The position numbers and the translations under genes are program-made. A stretch of 64,000 nucleotides of DNA from Helicobacter pylori (GTDB lineage: Bacteria; Campylobacterota; Campylobacteria; Campylobacterales; Helicobacteraceae), in assembly GCF_001653475.1 (NCBI RefSeq), contig NZ_CP011487.1, positions 372,001 through 436,000 of the forward strand, in the 5' to 3' direction. The notes below the pieces were generated by a model that saw only the letters and a list, made by a program, of their open reading frames with translations, made no database searches and was not told where the DNA came from. Shown one piece after another: positions 34,419 to 43,093 of this stretch. Position 1 is the stretch's first letter. Each line of letters starts with the position of its first letter.

Positions 34419-34733
34419 TTATGAGTATTTTTTCATTTGTTCTTTAAGGTCTTGTTTTTGCCTGCTCTCTCGCTCTTTTTTGGCTTGATAAAGACGCATT
34501 TGCTCTTCTTTTTGCTTGTCTTGTAAGATCATTTTCCTCTCATGGTTTTTTTTAAGCCGTTCTATATATTCTTCTCGTTTTTCTGGGTCTTGGAAACTCA
34601 CAGGGCGGATGAAAAAAACAAACAAAATCAATAAAAAAATCCCTATGGCGACAATCTCAGAGCCTTCGCCATTGAAAGCATACCAAAGCCCCCCCATCAA
34701 AGAAGCGAGCGCGAGTTTTAAAAAAGCGTTCAT
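34419..34733 (-). CDS. small membrane protein with charged coiled-coil tail
   Basis: About 104 aa from ATG 34733 (HP0467-like). Two hydrophobic helices (LKLALASLMGGLWYAF and IVAIGIFLLILFVFFI) are followed by a very basic and acidic coiled-coil tail of about 50 residues ending in KEQMKKYS. The ATG lies inside the end of the preceding gene; a TTG at 34769 would extend it. No known family is recognised. Its operon position suggests an envelope role with the neighbouring genes. Confidence 0.65.
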   Translation of the reverse strand: MNAFLKLALASLMGGLWYAFNGEGSEIVAIGIFLLILFVFFIRPVSFQDPEKREEYIERLKKNHERKMILQDKQKEEQMRLYQAKKERESRQKQDLKEQMKKYS

Positions 34734-34734
34734 T

Positions 34735-36225
34735 TTAAATGAAAGTAACCTTATGATAATGCGTATCAAGCCCTAAAGCTTGCGTGTCTTTTTCCCCCAT
34801 AGCCATCAGTGCGATTTGAGATAAAAATAAAGTGGGGGTGTTGTCATTATCTCTTTTATAAATCTTTGAAGCTTTTAAGCTTAAATTTTCAAAAGCGTAA
34901 AAAAGCCCTAAAGAATGCGCGATTAAAAAATCCGCCCCCAAATCAATCCCTAAATAGCGTAAATGCGCGCACTGGAGTAAGCCGCTTTCTTCATTGACTT
35001 CTAAAAGGGGGGCGTAATTTTGAAAAGACTCTAAAAAATGGGGGGCTTTTAAACGGATTTTATTGAAAAAATGATCGCTTTGTTTAATGCGAGAAAATTC
35101 AGCCCCTAAAAACGCATCAAAAGGGCTTTTCAATTCCCATGCCAAAAACTCATTAACCCACTCATTAAGATAGACTACCTCAACGCCTTTTTCATAAACA
35201 AGTTGGTATTTTTTCAGTTTTTCATTAATGGAGTCGATGATTTCAGGGTTGTTGTCTAAAACTTCTCTAGCATGCAAGATATTCAAATACGCATCTTCTT
35301 CGCAAAAAATGAGCGAAACGCCATTGGCTTTGGCCAGAGCCAGATTATACGCAGAAGCGGTGAGAAAATCATGCGTGCTTATAATCTTCCCATAATAGCC
35401 TCCATCATAACAAAAAGGTAGATCAATGATTTTTTGCCCCATTTTTTCTAAATAGAGCTTAGCGCTTTTGAGAAGCGATTGCGTGTTTAAATGCTTTGCA
35501 TAAGTGTTAAAGAGTGCGCAAGTTTTAGGGGGATTAGGCGTTTTAGGGGGGTTAGAATGGTATTGAAAAAGGCTTAAAAGGTTTTTAGAAAAATCTTTCC
35601 ATGGCTTGATTTTGGAATTGGTTAGGATTTCTTGCAATTCATAGATTTCATGGTCAATGTTGTCATCGTTTTTATATAGATAATGCGCCACGCTTAAAAA
35701 ATTCATCACGCCGCTTTCAGGCTGAGAAATCATCTCTAATAACCGGTTGCGCTCTGTGGGGTAGCGTTTCATCAGCCATTTAACATACAAGAAAAAGCCA
35801 TCGCCCAGATATTTAGGGTTTGTTTGGGGGTTGATAAAATTGATTTGAATAAACTTTTCTAATTCTTCTTTTTCGCCTTTAGTGATATAGGGGACTTGTT
35901 TGAAAAAATCTTCATAGTTTTTTAAAACCGCCTTTTCATCAATCACTAAGTCTTTTAAAGCGTATCGTTTGGATAGGGGATCTAGCACCCACTCTTTAGA
36001 AAAAAACGCCACCAAATCGCTCACTTTAGCGTCTTCAAACACCGCAATTTGGTTGATTTTAAGCGCGATATTTTCATTATAGCTCACGCCTTTGAGTTGT
36101 TTTAAGAGATCCAAAAGGTATTGATCTTCTTGGTATTCTAAAAAATAAGACTCATAAGCAGGGTTGTAATCTTTGTTGGTTTCAAAACGAAAGACTTTTA
36201 CATGCAATTTCAAAACGCTCATCAA
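34735..36225 (-). CDS. HP0468-like protein, possible degenerate HdrB-like domain
   Basis: 496-residue cytosolic protein of unknown function. The N-terminal 110 residues look like a ubiquitin-like/ferredoxin-like region (DYNPAYESYFLEYQEDQYLL, DLLKQLKGVSY), as in succinate dehydrogenase iron-sulfur proteins. The C-terminal part (from residue about 235) has CALFNTYAKHLN, DLPFCYDGGYYG, IFCEEDAY and LLQCAHLRYLGIDLGADFLIA, echoing the cysteine-rich CCG domains of heterodisulfide reductase subunit B, but most cluster cysteines are absent. This reading is tentative. Confidence 0.6.
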   Translation of the reverse strand: MMSVLKLHVKVFRFETNKDYNPAYESYFLEYQEDQYLLDLLKQLKGVSYNENIALKINQIAVFEDAKVSDLVAFFSKEWVLDPLSKRYALKDLVIDEKAVLKNYEDFFKQVPYITKGEKEELEKFIQINFINPQTNPKYLGDGFFLYVKWLMKRYPTERNRLLEMISQPESGVMNFLSVAHYLYKNDDNIDHEIYELQEILTNSKIKPWKDFSKNLLSLFQYHSNPPKTPNPPKTCALFNTYAKHLNTQSLLKSAKLYLEKMGQKIIDLPFCYDGGYYGKIISTHDFLTASAYNLALAKANGVSLIFCEEDAYLNILHAREVLDNNPEIIDSINEKLKKYQLVYEKGVEVVYLNEWVNEFLAWELKSPFDAFLGAEFSRIKQSDHFFNKIRLKAPHFLESFQNYAPLLEVNEESGLLQCAHLRYLGIDLGADFLIAHSLGLFYAFENLSLKASKIYKRDNDNTPTLFLSQIALMAMGEKDTQALGLDTHYHKVTFI

Positions 36226-36233
36226 TCAGTCCT

Positions 36234-36722
36234 TTAGCTTTTGTGCAGATTTTCTAAAATCGCACGGTTTTTGGAATTGGAAAAAAGGGCCTCTTTAGAA
36301 TCCAACCATTCTTTAGACTCCCGCTCGTCTTTTTTTGGCTCTTGTGCAATTGGCTCTTCTCTTTGAAACAATTCAAGCGAATCGCAGCGATTGAATAAAA
36401 CGACATTTTCATTTTTTTCTTTGATAAGGATTTGAATGATGCCAGGAAGTTCCACTTGAACCACGCTGCCAATGTTATTAGGGCCAAACCCGGCTTCAAA
36501 CTGCACGCTTTGTGCATCAATTATCAAGCTTTCTAAGGTGTATCCGGCTAAAACAAACAGCACCAATGAGCCGAATTTTTCATGAATTTCTTTAGGGAGC
36601 TTGGGGGAAAAATCAATCGCATCTCTTCCGCACAAAAGGTTAAAACTCAAATGGTTTTTTGACAGAAATTGCAAGTATTCCATGCAATGTTTGTTGTTTA
36701 AAAGCCTTAATTCTCTTTGCAT
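36234..36722 (-). CDS. hypothetical protein (HP0469-like)
   Basis: A 162-aa soluble protein without signal peptide. About residues 1-115 form a mixed alpha/beta domain (LRLLNNKHCMEYLQFLSKNH, FGSLVLFVLAGYTLESL, GFGPNNIGSVVQVELPGIIQIL). The tail is acidic and basic (EEPIAQEPKKDERESKEW). It overlaps the end of pepF by 16 bases and is followed by the HP0468-like gene within nine bases. No family recognised. Confidence 0.65.
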   Translation of the reverse strand: MQRELRLLNNKHCMEYLQFLSKNHLSFNLLCGRDAIDFSPKLPKEIHEKFGSLVLFVLAGYTLESLIIDAQSVQFEAGFGPNNIGSVVQVELPGIIQILIKEKNENVVLFNRCDSLELFQREEPIAQEPKKDERESKEWLDSKEALFSNSKNRAILENLHKS

Positions 36723-38443
36723 GCGAGCAACCTTTCAAATTCTTCTAACAAATGACGCACCTCTTGCATGCCAATTTCCCAAAATTCTTTGCTGTCAATG
36801 TCAAAGCCAAACATGGACACTAATTCTTTAGGGCTTTTTGACCCTCCTAAGCTCAAAAATTCCGTGTAAGTTTTAACAAACTCTTTAGCGTCGCTTTTTT
36901 TATAAAGCCCATAAAGCGCCAAAGTTAAAAGCTGCCCGTAACTATAAGCGTAGCAATAAAAAGGCGAATGGATAAAATGGGGGATATAGCTCCACCACAA
37001 ATGGTAGTTTTTAGTGAGTTTCACGCTCTTTTCAAACATCCTTTGATTTTCTTCAAACCAAATCCTGTCAAAATCTTTGGTGTCTAATTCTTCATCAATT
37101 TCATGGATTCTTCTTTCAAAATTAGTCATCACCACTTGCCTAAAAAGGGTAGAAAAAATATCTTCTAGCTTGCCTGCAAGCATGAAAAGGATCTCGTCAG
37201 ATTTTAAACCCTTTTTTAAATGCTCAAAAAACAGCATTTCAGAAAAGACAGAAGCGGTTTCTGCGGTGGTTAAGGGCGTATCCATGTTTAATACGCCTTG
37301 TTTTTTGGACAATTCTTGGTGGATCATATGCCCGAATTCATGAGCGATAGTGAAAGCGTCTCGGCGATTTCCTGTGTAGTTTAATAACACATAAGGGTGA
37401 GCGCTAGGCACTGCACCATGGCTAAAAGCCCCGCCTTGCTTAAAGTCTTTAGGGTGTGAATCCACCCACCCCTCTTTAATCGCTTTAGAAGCGATTTTGT
37501 AAAATTCAGGGCTAAAGGCTTTAAGGGTGTTAAGCACTTCTTCTAAAGCTTGAGAGTAAGTCATGGTGGTATTTCCATCGCTTAAAGGGGCGTAGCGATC
37601 GTAATCTTTGAGTTTATGCCCTAAAATTTGCGCTTTTTGATGGTAGTAACGATGCACTAAAGAAAAATTAGCGTTCACAATCTCTATCATGCTATCCACA
37701 CTCTCTTGCGAGATCTGGTTGTCAATGTGGCGGAAACTCTCTTTTTTATCGTATTTTCTTAGCCTGGTTTCAATGAGCAAATCTTTACGCACCATGTTTA
37801 AAATGTAAGTGAGCAAAGGGCGAGATTTTTCTAACGCTTTACTGAAAGCTTTTTGAGATTTTTTACGGATCTTGCGTTTGGGGTTGTGCAAGAGGGCTAA
37901 AATTTCTTCTTCGCTTAAATTTTGCTCTTCAAAAGGGATTTTCAAAGAAGAAAAATGCTCATCAAAAAGACGGCTAAACGCGCCCACTCCCACAGGTGAA
38001 AGGGCTAGAGCGATCTTTTCTTCGTCTAAATTTAGGGTGTGCTTTTTCTTTTCTATGAGATTGTTTAAGTAAAAAGCATGATCTTTGCATTTTTTAATGA
38101 AAGCGAGCTGTTTTTTGGCGTCTAAATTTTTAAATTCAATTTCAAAGAATAAAAAGTGCTGTTGGATATTCGTGCAAGCCATTTCGCATTGCGAATAAAA
38201 CTTCGCTTCTTTAGCGTTCTTGGCAAAAAGTAATTGAGCGTAAGTCATCACTCTAGAGATTTTTTCTGACAAGTTTTCGTAATGTTTAAGAGCGTTGGCA
38301 AACCCTGTAGCGTCTAAATTCTTAAGGTTGTTTTGATAAGCACTCTCAAATTCTTGTGCTTCTGTTTGTAAGGTTTTTAAAAATTCTTCTGCGCTTTCTT
38401 TATTTTCAAATAAAGCACTTAAATCCCATTCTTGCTCTTTCAT
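36707..38443 (-). CDS. pepF: oligoendopeptidase F
   Basis: Cytosolic M3-family zinc metallopeptidase cleaving peptides of roughly 7-17 residues. The zinc motif is FTIAHEFGHMIHQ (HEFGH) near residue 365, with the third ligand Glu in TAETASVFSEMLFFE. NYTGNRRDAFT precedes the active site as in PepF. 578 aa is normal. Its end overlaps the HP0469-like gene. It is the first gene of this minus-strand run after a 96-base gap. Confidence 0.94.
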   Translation of the reverse strand: MKEQEWDLSALFENKESAEEFLKTLQTEAQEFESAYQNNLKNLDATGFANALKHYENLSEKISRVMTYAQLLFAKNAKEAKFYSQCEMACTNIQQHFLFFEIEFKNLDAKKQLAFIKKCKDHAFYLNNLIEKKKHTLNLDEEKIALALSPVGVGAFSRLFDEHFSSLKIPFEEQNLSEEEILALLHNPKRKIRKKSQKAFSKALEKSRPLLTYILNMVRKDLLIETRLRKYDKKESFRHIDNQISQESVDSMIEIVNANFSLVHRYYHQKAQILGHKLKDYDRYAPLSDGNTTMTYSQALEEVLNTLKAFSPEFYKIASKAIKEGWVDSHPKDFKQGGAFSHGAVPSAHPYVLLNYTGNRRDAFTIAHEFGHMIHQELSKKQGVLNMDTPLTTAETASVFSEMLFFEHLKKGLKSDEILFMLAGKLEDIFSTLFRQVVMTNFERRIHEIDEELDTKDFDRIWFEENQRMFEKSVKLTKNYHLWWSYIPHFIHSPFYCYAYSYGQLLTLALYGLYKKSDAKEFVKTYTEFLSLGGSKSPKELVSMFGFDIDSKEFWEIGMQEVRHLLEEFERLLACKEN

Positions 38444-38539
38444 AAAAGCCCCCTTTGTTTAATAGTTTGAGTTCAATGCACTTGTATTTTAACATAACAC
38501 TGACAATACAAGCAAACTTATAATTTGGTTTTTACGCAA

Positions 38540-39790
38540 TTATTTTTTAGCCGGCTCATTTTCTTGGCTCTTTTGGTGCAAAATAAATTGAGCGATAGAT
38601 TCTAGGTATTTTAAAATAAAAGGGGTTGCCAACATAGAAAAGACCACCATAAGGATAAGGAGCTGGTGGATGTCATTTTGAGCGATATTTAAGATATTTT
38701 TTTGGTGTAAAAAACCAAGAATCCCTTTTTTTTCTTGCAAATTAAAGAGCTGGTGCGAGCCTGAATTTAAAAAGATAACAAAAGAAAACTCCCCGATTTG
38801 CGCCAAAGAAAGAGCGGTTTTTATGGCAGTTTTAGCGTCTCTAAAAAAACGCAAAAGCGCATAAATGATAGCAGTCTTAAAACCCATCACTAAAATGAGT
38901 AAAAAGATGACAACAAAGAACTTCTCTATGAAGAAACTCACATTAATTTGCATCCCTATCGTAATGAAAAAAAGGGCTAAGAAGAGGTTTTTTAATTGCG
39001 CGAATTCTTCTTGGACATTGATTTTATAGCGCGATTTAGAAATGGCCATGCCCACAATGAACGCCCCTAAAGACATAGAAAACCCAAAAAAATGGCTCAA
39101 ACCCGCCGCGCTGCAAACAATCACTAAAATCGTGCCTATAAAAATTTCAGGCAAATGCGTGTCTTTTGCTTGCTCTAAGATGAGATTAGCCCCTTTTTTT
39201 CCAGGCAATAATAAAAGAACTAAAATAATCCCTGCTGAAATAAGGGTTTTAAGAATGAGTAAATTAACATTAGAGTCTTTACTGCCTAGAATCGTCAAAA
39301 TTAAAAGCATGGGAATGGCTGCAATATCTTGGAAAATCAAAATCCCCACCGCGCTCTTTCCCATGGGTGTGCTAAGCTGTTTGGAATCTTCAAAGAATTT
39401 CAGCACAATGGCGGTTGAAGAGAGCGAAAGCCCCATGCCTAAAACAAGGGAAAAAATGGGTGAAAGACCCAAGACAAAATACCCTAATAAAAAAGCGATT
39501 AAAGCGCATAAAACTACTTGTAAAAGCCCAAAAACGAGCACTTCTTGTTTGATGGATTTGAGCTTGTCAAAATTAAATTCAATGCCTATCATAAACATTA
39601 AAAAGACGATACCAAATTCACCAATATCAGACAATAAATTAAAATCATTAATTTTAAAAAAAGCCGCTAAGACCGTTCCTGTGCAAATGTAACCAATGAT
39701 AACAGGCATGTCTAATTTCTTTAAAAAGATCCCAAAACCTACAGCAAGCCATAAGCCAGCAATAACAATATAAAGTGTGCTATTTTCCAT
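38540..39790 (-). CDS. kefB: CPA2 family monovalent cation/proton antiporter
   Basis: Inner membrane antiporter of the KefB/NapA type with about 12-13 hydrophobic helices, 416 aa. Family landmarks are MPVIIGYICTGTVLA, FGIVFLMFMIGIEFNF and LSLSSTAIVLKFFEDSKQL, a central SAVGILIFQDIAAIPMLLI containing the conserved Asp, and LAQIGEFSFVIF. The C-terminal RCK/TrkA-N domain of E. coli KefB is absent, so glutathione gating is unlikely. Potassium versus sodium specificity cannot be told. Confidence 0.88.
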   Translation of the reverse strand: MENSTLYIVIAGLWLAVGFGIFLKKLDMPVIIGYICTGTVLAAFFKINDFNLLSDIGEFGIVFLMFMIGIEFNFDKLKSIKQEVLVFGLLQVVLCALIAFLLGYFVLGLSPIFSLVLGMGLSLSSTAIVLKFFEDSKQLSTPMGKSAVGILIFQDIAAIPMLLILTILGSKDSNVNLLILKTLISAGIILVLLLLPGKKGANLILEQAKDTHLPEIFIGTILVIVCSAAGLSHFFGFSMSLGAFIVGMAISKSRYKINVQEEFAQLKNLFLALFFITIGMQINVSFFIEKFFVVIFLLILVMGFKTAIIYALLRFFRDAKTAIKTALSLAQIGEFSFVIFLNSGSHQLFNLQEKKGILGFLHQKNILNIAQNDIHQLLILMVVFSMLATPFILKYLESIAQFILHQKSQENEPAKK

Positions 39791-40096
39791 AAAAACCTTT
39801 CCCCATGTTTTAAAGAAATAAAAGCGAAACTATCCTATTAAATTGAGCCATTAAATAACACTATTAAATAAAATAATATCTATCAAATATATATAAGTAA
39901 TTTATTATTTAAATCTCACTAAACCCATATTCAAACGCAAATACCAAACACTCTATTTAGTAAAATAAAAATTAAAACGCTAGGATTATACTGCACTAAA
40001 GCAAACTTTCTATTTATGAAAAAGATTTTTGAACCCCAACCTTTTAAGAGTAGGCTAGGGTCTAATTTGATGGAGAAGAGCGGATGAAAGAATAAA
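39791..40096. other. 306-base AT-rich intergenic region
   Basis: Between the kefB start and the horE end. It holds very AT-rich DNA (TATATATAAG, repeated ATTAAAT) that would serve as the kefB promoter region, and a 23-codon plus-strand frame at 40016-40087 with no ribosome site. I see no convincing gene, RNA or strong terminator. Confidence 0.5.
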
Positions 40097-40657
40097 TCAG
40101 AAAGTAAAGACATAATCCACATACCAAGAATAGTAGCGGATAAGCCCTACATCTTTGCTGCCTTGATTAACCATAGGGAATTTCACGCCCGCTTCAAATG
40201 CACTGCGATCCCCAATGCGCATTCTCCCACCTAAATTCCATAAGAACTGGAATCTCGTTTGATTGACATCATAAGGGAACATCCAAGTGTTTCCAGCTAA
40301 CTGAACGCCACCGATGAGACCTAGAGCGAATTTATCCAAAGGAATGAGATTGACAATCAAATCGCCACCGCCACCATAGGTGAGCAAATTGGTTTTTGTG
40401 TGTTCAGTCCCTGAAGTGTTAAACCAATCTAAAAAGCCATACACCCTAGCCCCAAACCATTTATTGGCAAAGCCTACAAAACCTAATTTGAAATTCAAAC
40501 CATAAAGATCATTGCCATGGCGCCAATCAGAATAATTGCTGTTATAAGGGCCATAACGACCTTGCTGATAACCCGCACCCATAAAAAATCCATTCACTTC
40601 GCCAGCAAGGGCTAAACTCGTGCTCAAGCTTAAAATACAAGCAATTCTTTTAATCAT
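40097..40657 (-). CDS. horE: outer membrane protein HorE
   Basis: HP0472-like small outer membrane barrel of 186 aa. Signal peptide MIKRIACILSLSTSLALA; mature start EVNGFFMGAGYQQGRYG is typical of Hor proteins. The body has alternating strands (LYGLNFKLGFVGFANKWFGARVYGF, in parts) and ends in YYSWYVDYVFTF with the terminal aromatic needed for Bam insertion. An eight-stranded barrel is likely from the length. Function unknown; adhesion or structural roles are proposed for the wider family. Confidence 0.88.
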   Translation of the reverse strand: MIKRIACILSLSTSLALAGEVNGFFMGAGYQQGRYGPYNSNYSDWRHGNDLYGLNFKLGFVGFANKWFGARVYGFLDWFNTSGTEHTKTNLLTYGGGGDLIVNLIPLDKFALGLIGGVQLAGNTWMFPYDVNQTRFQFLWNLGGRMRIGDRSAFEAGVKFPMVNQGSKDVGLIRYYSWYVDYVFTF

Positions 40658-40841
40658 AATAAATCCTTCTCTCGTTGAATTAAAGTTACACCCTAGAATC
40701 GGTTATTTTTCTAAAAGATTTAATTTTTTATCAAAGATTGAGGGTTTTAGAGTGAAAATATTGATTAAATATGGATAAGTGAAATACACCTACAAAACCA
40801 TCTCAAACTTTTAAAATACAAATTTTTAAGATACAAATAGG

Positions 40842-40847
40842 TATAAT
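40842..40847 (+). promoter_or_regulatory. -10 element of the modA promoter
   Basis: TATAAT at 35 bases before the modA ATG, in the context TAGGTATAATC, preceded by AT-rich DNA. A good AAGGGAA ribosome site follows at about 40872. The promoter is intact although the genes behind it are broken. Confidence 0.55.
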
Positions 40848-40881
40848 CACCAACTCCAATCATTTAACAAAAGGGAATTCT

Positions 40882-41621
40882 ATGAAAAATACTTTCAAAG
40901 CGTTTGCCTTTTTAATCGTATTTTTTCAAGCGCTCTGTTGGCACAGGATTTAAAAATTGCTGCTGCTGCTAATTTCACATGCGTTTTAAAAGCCCTTGTT
41001 AAAGAATTCCAAAAAGAACACTCAAAAGACGCTATTAGTATTAGCTTTAATTCTTCAGGCAAACTCTACGCTCAAATCATCCAAAACGCCCCTTTTGATT
41101 TATTCATTTCAGCAGATATTACTAGACCTAAAAAGCTTTATGATGAAAAAATAACCCCTTTTAAAGGAGAAGTCTATGCTAAAGGCGTGTTGGTTTTATG
41201 GAGCGAAAATCTGAAAATGGATTCTTTAGAAATTCTTAAAGATCCTAAAATTAAGCGTATCGCTATGGCTAATCCTAAATTAGCCCCTTATGGAAAAGCC
41301 AGTATGGAAGTCTTAGATCGTTTAAAACTCACTTTCAGTCTTAAATCTAAAATCATTTATGGCGCTTCTATTTCTCAAACCCATCAATTTGTCGCTACTA
41401 AAAACGCTCAAATAGGCTTTGGAGCGTTATCCTTGATTGATAAAAAAGATAAAAACCTCTCTTATTTCATCATTGATAAAGCCCTTTATAACCCTATTGA
41501 ACAAGCCTTGATTATCACTAAAAATGGGGCTAATAACCCTTTAGCTAAAGTCTTTAAAGATTTTTTATTCAGACCTAAAGCTAGAGCTGTCTTTAAAGAA
41601 TACGGCTATATTGTGGATTAA
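40882..41621 (+). pseudogene. modA: molybdate-binding protein ModA, frameshifted in signal peptide
   Basis: Periplasmic molybdate receptor of the ABC importer. The ATG at 40882 opens the signal peptide (MKNTFKAFAFLIVFF) but the frame ends at TAA after 23 codons. One more T in the six-T run at 40921-40926 would restore FSSALLAQDLKIAAAANF. The mature part is otherwise open and carries the family's ligand-binding stretches (SFNSSGKLYAQIIQ, FISADITRPKKL, LAPYGKASMEVL). Without the signal peptide no exported protein can form. First of three broken mod genes. Confidence 0.88.
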
Positions 41622-41642
41622 AACGCATAAAAAAGGCGAACA

Positions 41643-42275
41643 ATAGATCATGAATTTTTGATTACCATGCGTTTGAGCTTTTCTTTAGCTTTTATTACCA
41701 CCCTTATTTTACTCCCTATAGGGATTTTTTTAGGCTATTTTTTAAGCCTTAAACGCAATTTTTTAACGAGCTTAACCGAAATGCTTGTGTATATGCCTTT
41801 AGTTTTGCCCCCAAGCGTGCTAGGGTTTTATCTTCTTTTCATTTTTTCGCCTCCTTCTTTTTTGGGAGCGTTTTTACAAGATGCGTTAAATGTGAAACTT
41901 GTTTTTAGCTTTCAAGGGCTTATTTTAGGGAGTGTGATTTTTTCTTTACCCTTTATGGTAAGCCCTATTAAAAGCGCATTAATTTCCTTGCCCACTTCTT
42001 TAAAAGAAGCCAGTTATAGTTTGGGTAAAGGGGAATATTACACCCTTTTTTTTGTCCTACTCCCTAACATTAAACCCAGTTTATTGATAGCTATCATTAC
42101 AACTTTTACGCACACTATAGGTGAATTTGGCGTGGTGATGATGCTTGGGGGTGATATATTAGGGGAAACAAGAGTGGCTAGTATTGCGATTTTTAACGAA
42201 ACTGAAGTACTCAATTACCCTAAAGCCCACCAATACGCCTTAACGCTCACGCTTATCAATTTTAGCAGGGCTTGA
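41643..42275 (+). pseudogene. modB: molybdate permease ModB, start lost and end truncated
   Basis: Inner membrane permease. The frame reads ATA-GAT-CAT-GAA-TTT-TTG-ATT-ACC-ATG; the ATA at 41643 is where the homologue is expected to have ATG, leaving TTG (41658) or ATG (41667) as weak starts. The coupling motif GEYYTLFFVLLPNIKPSLL is intact. Translation then runs off the conserved C-terminus at LTLINFSRA and stops, because a deletion has joined it to the middle of modD. The last helix is lost. About 205 of an expected 225 residues remain. Confidence 0.82.
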
Positions 42276-42920
42276 AGCCGTGAATAGTGGCTATATTGAA
42301 GCCAATCATTCAGTGTGGCTAGACACCCAAAAAAAAAGATTTTTTTAAAACCACAACAACGAAAAATCGGCTTTGTGTTTCAAGATTACGCCCTATTCCC
42401 TCATTTAAGTGTGTATCAAAACATCGCCTTTGCTCACCCTAAAGATAAAAATAAAATCCACGAAGTGTTACGCTTAATGCGTTTAGAAAATCTAAGCCAG
42501 CAAAGAATTCCTCAACTCTCTAGCGGACAAGCCCAACGAGTCGCTTTAGAAAGAGCTTTAATCGCAGCCAAGAATTTATTGCTTTTAGATGAGCCTTTAA
42601 ACGCCTTGGATAATGCCTTAAAAAACGAAGTGCAACAAGATTTGCTTGATTTTATCAAGCGTGAAAATTTAAGCGTGTTATTGGTAAGCCATGATCCAAA
42701 TGAAACAACCAAACTCGTGCGAACTTCTCTCTTTTTAAACAATGGCGTTATTGATCCTAATCAAGAAAATCTGCCTTTTTCAAACCGCTTATTGATAAAA
42801 CTTCTCTTTGAAGATGAAAATTATTGCCATTATGAGGTCATTCCTCAAACGATCAGTTTGCCAAAAGATTGCCTGAACCCAACTTTTAAGCTTGATTTCA
42901 ATCAGGGTAAAAAATTTTAG
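42265..42920 (+). pseudogene. modD: molybdate ABC ATPase ModD, Walker A deleted
   Basis: ATPase remnant. It begins abruptly with AGLEAVNSGYIEANHSVWLD, the stretch that normally follows the Walker A loop, so about the first 50 residues including GxxGxGKST are missing. A run of nine A (42329-42337) then puts the rest out of frame with that start. Downstream, the Q-loop VFQDYALFPH, signature LSSGQAQRVALERAL, Walker B LLLLDEPLNALD and switch His in LLVSHDPNE are preserved. ATP hydrolysis is impossible without Walker A. Confidence 0.87.
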
Positions 42921-43093
42921 AAATATTTTTTTCATTTTTCTCTTAAAACCCTTTTATTTTTCAAAAAATGCAAATTTTATGCACCCATTTTAGTATGAGA
43001 AATAGCGCTAAAGTTTTAGGGAGTCGCTCTCATAACAACCGCTAAAATCAAACTCTTTTATTATTAGCATTCAATGAAAACAGAGCCAATCTT

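Noticed and set aside
39042..39692. A 216-codon plus-strand open frame opposite kefB
   Set aside because: It is the exact antisense of a well-conserved membrane protein, has no ribosome site, and its product shows no domain.
40016..40087. A 23-codon plus-strand frame (MKKIFEPQPFKS) between kefB and horE
   Set aside because: No ribosome site or clear promoter, and it is not like the AapA-type small toxic peptides.
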